A program made the translations under genes and the position numbers. A stretch of DNA of 64,000 bases from Streptomyces katrae (GTDB taxonomy: Bacteria > Actinomycetota > Actinomycetes > Streptomycetales > Streptomycetaceae). Shown here piece by piece: positions 60,198 to 64,000 of the stretch. Numbering within the stretch: the first letter of the stretch is position 1; each line of letters begins with the position of its first letter. The notes below the pieces were generated by a model. It was not told the DNA's origin, made no database searches, and saw only the letters and a list, made by a program, of their open reading frames with translations. The stretch lies in NCBI RefSeq assembly GCF_002028425.1, contig NZ_CP020042.1, positions 7,415,560 through 7,479,559 of the forward strand. Reading direction: 5' to 3'.

Positions 60198-62425
60198 CCG
60201 CCCCGCAGCGGCGGGGGAACGCCGGTCGCCGCTCCTCGCGCCGCCGTCCCGCCTTTGCCCCGCGAGGCCGTACGCCCCGGCCCGTACGCACCCCCACCGT
60301 GCTCCAGATGGAGGCGGTGGAATGCGGCGCGGCCGCGCTGGCCATGGTGCTCGGCCACTACGGCCGCTTCGTCCCCCTGGAAGAGCTGCGGGTCTCCTGC
60401 GGGGTCTCCCGAGACGGCTCCCGCGCGAGCAACCTCCTCAAGGCGGCACGGGGTTACGGGCTCGCGGCCAAGGGCATGCAGATGGACCTGGCCGCGCTCG
60501 CCGGAGTGCGGCCCCCGGCCGTCCTCTTCTGGGAGTTCAACCACTACGTCGTCTACGAGGGCATGGGCCGCCGCTTCGGCCGCCGGGGCGTCCACGTCAA
60601 CGACCCGGCCAAGGGCAGGCGCTTCGTTCCCATGGAGGAGTTCGACACCGGCTTCACCGGCGTCGTCCTCACCTTCGAACCGGGCCCGGGCTTCCGCCGC
60701 ACCGGCCGCAAGCCCGGCATTCTGGCCGCCCTGCCGGCCCGCCTGCGCGGCACCTCGGGCACCCTGCTCGCGGCCGTGCTCTCCAGCCTCCTCCTGGTGG
60801 CCGTCGGCGCGGCGGTGCCCGCCCTGAGCCGTACGTACATCGACATGTTCCTGATCGGCGAGCAGACCTCGCTCCTGGGCGTGCTCTTCGCCTCGATGGC
60901 GGCCACCCTGCTCCTGACGGCCGTGCTCACCGGCCTCCAGCAGGCCAACCTGCTGCGCGGGCGCATCATCTCCTCCACCCTGGGCAGCGCCCGCTTCCTA
61001 CGGCACCTCCTCAGGCTTCCGGTCGCCTTCTTCTCCCAGCGCGGCCCGGCGGACCTGGTCCGGCGCCTCCAGTCCAACGACGCGGTCGCCGAGACCCTGG
61101 CCAGGGACCTCGCCGCCGCCGGTGTGGACGCGGTGGTCGTCGTCCTCTACGCGGTGCTGCTGTGGACGTACGATCCGCAGCTCACCGTCGTCGGCATCGG
61201 CGTCGCCCTGCTCAATCTCGTGGCCATGCGCATCGTGATCCGCGTACGGGCCACCGGCACCCAGAAGCTGCGCGCCGAGAACGCCCGGCTCATCAACACC
61301 TCCTACAGCGGTCTCCAGCTCATCGAGACGATGAAAGCCACCGGCGGCGAGGACGGCTTCTTCCGCCGCTGGGCCGGCCGGCACGCCGTCACCCTCGACG
61401 TGCAGCAGCGCCTCGGCATGCCCAGCGCCTGGCTGGCGGTCGTCGCGCCCACGCTGGCGGCGCTCAACAGCGCGCTGATCCTGATGATCGGCGGCCTGCG
61501 GGCGGTGGAGGGACACCTCTCGGTCGGCCTGCTCGTCGCCTTCCAGGCACTCGTCACGAGTTTCACCGCGCCGATCACCCGGCTGAACGGCGTGGCCGGA
61601 CGGATCCAGGACTTCACGGCCGACGTCGCCCGCCTCAAGGACGTCGAGAACTTCCCCGTCGACCCGCTCTACACCCGACGTGAACCCCCCGCCGCGACGC
61701 GCCGCCTCCACGGCCGGGTGGAACTGGAGGGCATCACCTTCGGATACAGCCCGCTGGACGCCCCGCTCCTGAAGGGATTCTCCCTCTCGGTCGGCCCCGG
61801 CCGGCAGGTCGCGCTCGTCGGCGGCTCCGGCAGCGGCAAGTCCACCGTCTCCCGGCTGATATCCGGCCTGTACACGCCCTGGGAGGGCACGATCCGCATC
61901 GACGGCATGCGCCTGGAGGACATCCCGCGCGGCGCGCTGGCGGCGTCGGTCTCCTTCGTCGACCAGGACGTCTTCCTCTTCGAGGGCACGGTCCGCGACA
62001 ACGTCGCCCTCTGGGACCCCTCCATCCCGGACGAGGCCGTGATCGCCGCCCTGGAGGACGCGGCCGTGTACGAGGTCGTCGCGCGGCGCCCCGGCGGCAT
62101 CCACAGCCGGGTGGAGCAGGACGGCCGGAACTTCTCCGGCGGCCAGCGCCAGCGACTGGAGATCGCCCGGGCCCTGGTGCGCCGCCCCAGCGTCATGGTC
62201 CTGGACGAGGTGACCAGCGCCCTGGACGCGGCGACCGAGCAGACCGTCATGGACAACCTGCGGCGACGCGGCTGCGCGTGTGTGGTCATCGCCCACCGGC
62301 TGAGCACGGTGCGCGACAGCGACGAGATCCTCGTCCTCGACCGGGGGAGGGTCGTCGAACGCGGGCGGCACGAACAGCTGCTGGCCGCGCGCGGCCCGTA
62401 CGCCGAACTGGTCAAGGAGCACTGA
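60194..62425 (+). CDS. NHLP-type ABC transporter with C39 peptidase
   Basis: A 743-residue exporter. Residues 30-150 form a C39 peptidase: Cys44 (QMEAVECGAAALAM), His117 (FNHYVVYEGM) and Asp137 (VHVNDPAKGR). Six transmembrane segments follow, then the ATPase with Walker A Lys549 (GGSGSGKSTVSRLIS), signature FSGGQRQRLEIARAL, Walker B SVMVLDEVTSALD and the switch His in VVIAHRLSTV. It would cut the leader after Gly-Gly and export the core. It is the peptidase-bearing half of an NHLP pair; the next gene is the second half. Confidence 0.88.
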   Translation: MTAPQRRGNAGRRSSRRRPAFAPRGRTPRPVRTPTVLQMEAVECGAAALAMVLGHYGRFVPLEELRVSCGVSRDGSRASNLLKAARGYGLAAKGMQMDLAALAGVRPPAVLFWEFNHYVVYEGMGRRFGRRGVHVNDPAKGRRFVPMEEFDTGFTGVVLTFEPGPGFRRTGRKPGILAALPARLRGTSGTLLAAVLSSLLLVAVGAAVPALSRTYIDMFLIGEQTSLLGVLFASMAATLLLTAVLTGLQQANLLRGRIISSTLGSARFLRHLLRLPVAFFSQRGPADLVRRLQSNDAVAETLARDLAAAGVDAVVVVLYAVLLWTYDPQLTVVGIGVALLNLVAMRIVIRVRATGTQKLRAENARLINTSYSGLQLIETMKATGGEDGFFRRWAGRHAVTLDVQQRLGMPSAWLAVVAPTLAALNSALILMIGGLRAVEGHLSVGLLVAFQALVTSFTAPITRLNGVAGRIQDFTADVARLKDVENFPVDPLYTRREPPAATRRLHGRVELEGITFGYSPLDAPLLKGFSLSVGPGRQVALVGGSGSGKSTVSRLISGLYTPWEGTIRIDGMRLEDIPRGALAASVSFVDQDVFLFEGTVRDNVALWDPSIPDEAVIAALEDAAVYEVVARRPGGIHSRVEQDGRNFSGGQRQRLEIARALVRRPSVMVLDEVTSALDAATEQTVMDNLRRRGCACVVIAHRLSTVRDSDEILVLDRGRVVERGRHEQLLAARGPYAELVKEH

Positions 62426-62426
62426 G

Positions 62427-64000
62427 GTGGCATCCCCGTACCCGGCCCACGCCCAACCAATTGCCGTCGTCGCCCCGGACCCGGTCGTGGCGGCCCTGGG
62501 CGGACTCGGCGCGGCCGTCGACTGCGCGGGTGTGCGCAGTCTGTCCCTGGAGGGGCCGCTCGTCCTGTGGCTCGTCGTCGAGGGGGACCTGGACCTGTTC
62601 GCCGTCGACGCCGCGCAGGCCGGACACTGGCACTTCCTGGGCCGGCTGGAGGCGGGCACCCTTCTGCTGGGCCCGCCCGACGGCCCCGGGCACACGCTGG
62701 TGGGCCGCCCCCTGCACGGCTGCCGACTGCACCGCATCGAGCTCCACGAGCTGGGGAGCACGCCGTACGCCGACCCGTGGTCGTACGACCAGGGCCAGTA
62801 CGGCTCACCCTACGACGCCGCGCCGCTGAGCCCCCTCGAGTACGCCTTCGCGCTCGGCGTCGGCCGGGGCCTGCGAGTGCTCTACCAGGCACCCTTGGAA
62901 AACCGGGCCGGCACCTCCCGGGGCGGGACCGACGACGACATCCTGTGGATCCCGGTCAGCCCCGGCAGCGTGGGGTACGGCGCCGCTTACGAGGGGCACG
63001 GCGCCACCGGTGCCCTCCTCCTCGACGCGACGCTGTGGCAGGGCATGGTCGAGCAGCAGCACCGGCTGCTGGACGCCCTGGGGGACTGGATCGAGCAGCT
63101 CGAACGCGCCCACGAGGACCGCGCGGCAGCCGGTATCCGGGCCGGCGAGGCCGCCCGTACCCGCGCCGACCGCACGCTGCTGGCGTCCATCGGCCGCTCG
63201 GGCCGGGGCCCGCGGCGCGGCGCGAGCGACGACGCGGCGTTCGCCGTGTGCCGCCTGGTCGCCGCCGAGGCCGGCATCGCACTGTCCGAGGGGCGTGCGA
63301 CGGGCTCCGCCGCCTCCGGCTCCGGACGCACCGATCCCGTCGAGCAGCTCGCGCTCGCCTCGCGGATCCGTACCCGTACGGTCCGCCTGGGCGGCCGGTG
63401 GTGGCGGGAGGACAGCGGGCCGCTGGTCGGCCGGCGTGAGGCGGACGGGACCCCGGTGGCCCTGCTGTGGCGGCGCGGCGGCTACGAGGCCGTCGACCCG
63501 GCCCGCGGAACGCGCGAGCGTGTGGACGAGGACACCGCGTCCGCCTTCGAAGCACGCGGCCTCATGTTCTACCGTCCGCTGCCCGAGGGGGAGCCGAGCC
63601 TGCCGCGGCTGCTGCGCTTCAGCCTGCGCGGCACCGGCAGGGAGCTGCGCGGGCTGCTCCTGGGCGGGCTGGTCGCGGTCGGCCTGGGAGCCCTCGTACC
63701 CCTTGCCACCGGAAAGGTGCTCGGCGAGTACGTACCCCGTGCCGAGGGCGGCCTCATCGTGCAGACCGCGCTGGCGCTCATCGCGACGAGCCTCGTCTCG
63801 GCCGCGTTCATCCTGCTGCAGAACGTCTCCGTCCTGCGTATGGAGGGCCGTATCGAGGCCACCCTGCAGCCCGCCGTATGGGACCGGCTCCTGCGGCTGC
63901 CGGTGAGCTTCTTCGCCGGCCGCTCCACCGGCGAACTGGCCGGCGCCGCCCTGGGCATCGGCGCCATCCGCAGCGCCCTGTCCGGCATCGGCTCGGTGTG
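62427..64000 (+). CDS. NHLP-type ABC permease/ATPase, second subunit (partial)
   Basis: At least 524 residues, running off the window. The start GTG is one base after the previous stop. The N-terminal part (VLWLVVEGDLDLFAVDAAQA, HWHFLGRLEAGTLLLGPP) is a cyclic-nucleotide-binding-like domain with a long helical linker (LWQGMVEQQHRLLDALGDWI). The transmembrane part begins near residue 405 (LLLGGLVAVGLGALVPLATG). This order is typical of the non-peptidase NHLP subunit. The ATPase domain is expected beyond 64000. The frame is intact to the edge. Confidence 0.85.
   Translation, partial: MASPYPAHAQPIAVVAPDPVVAALGGLGAAVDCAGVRSLSLEGPLVLWLVVEGDLDLFAVDAAQAGHWHFLGRLEAGTLLLGPPDGPGHTLVGRPLHGCRLHRIELHELGSTPYADPWSYDQGQYGSPYDAAPLSPLEYAFALGVGRGLRVLYQAPLENRAGTSRGGTDDDILWIPVSPGSVGYGAAYEGHGATGALLLDATLWQGMVEQQHRLLDALGDWIEQLERAHEDRAAAGIRAGEAARTRADRTLLASIGRSGRGPRRGASDDAAFAVCRLVAAEAGIALSEGRATGSAASGSGRTDPVEQLALASRIRTRTVRLGGRWWREDSGPLVGRREADGTPVALLWRRGGYEAVDPARGTRERVDEDTASAFEARGLMFYRPLPEGEPSLPRLLRFSLRGTGRELRGLLLGGLVAVGLGALVPLATGKVLGEYVPRAEGGLIVQTALALIATSLVSAAFILLQNVSVLRMEGRIEATLQPAVWDRLLRLPVSFFAGRSTGELAGAALGIGAIRSALSGIGSV

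Overview
The window is high-GC actinobacterial DNA, almost certainly from a Streptomyces. The signs are GTG/TTG starts, translationally coupled operons, many DUF4232 and other secreted proteins, a Pls-type peptide synthetase part and an NHLP-type exporter. It reads as accessory DNA: working islands sit between insertion sequences, Tn3 debris and decayed genes.

Layout. (1) 0.9-6.1 kb holds a Trypco2 / trypsin / NB-ARC-like / TPR conflict-type pair. (2) 6.2-16 kb holds a decayed Xre-like gene, DUF4232 lipoproteins, a remnant of a type I-E-like CRISPR array, a regulator/MFS pair between inverted IS630 sequences, an ECF sigma / anti-sigma-like module enclosed by a 455-bp inverted repeat, and a ricin-lectin-like secreted protein. 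(3) 16-23.5 kb holds a sarcosine/dimethylglycine methyltransferase-like gene, IS5 and Tn3 remnants with a broken resolvase, an AraC/GyrI-like regulator and a serine hydrolase. (4) 23.7-35.1 kb is an apparently unclassified RiPP cluster. A leftward operon (precursor, B12-type radical SAM enzyme, soluble SBP-like protein, ThiF/E1-like enzyme) faces a rightward operon (P450, MFS, second radical SAM enzyme, small DUF5825-like protein, second P450). (5) 35.1-48.6 kb is IS-rich, with a decayed NucA/NucB-like toxin end beside an SMI1 gene, small secreted proteins, an SRPBCC protein, a VOC protein, a hydrolase and several genes broken by single lesions. (6) 48.9-57.5 kb is a cluster that makes and uses 2,3-diaminopropionate: SbnA, SbnB, an NRPS with a half C domain plus A-T, a separate T-plus-membrane Pls-like terminal module, and an Fe/2-oxoglutarate oxygenase. 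(7) 59.1-64 kb starts an NHLP-type bacteriocin export operon with a cysteine-free double-glycine precursor; its last gene leaves the window.

How the parts may work together. In the RiPP cluster, a 53-residue peptide ending in Cys is likely bound by the RRE-like part of the ThiF protein, carbon-modified by two radical SAM enzymes, oxidised by one or two P450s and exported by the MFS protein. In the diaminopropionate cluster, SbnA and SbnB supply the monomer, the A-T protein activates it, and the membrane Pls-like module probably joins units in trans, with the oxygenase decorating them. These schemes are inferred from gene content; no product is known from the sequence alone.
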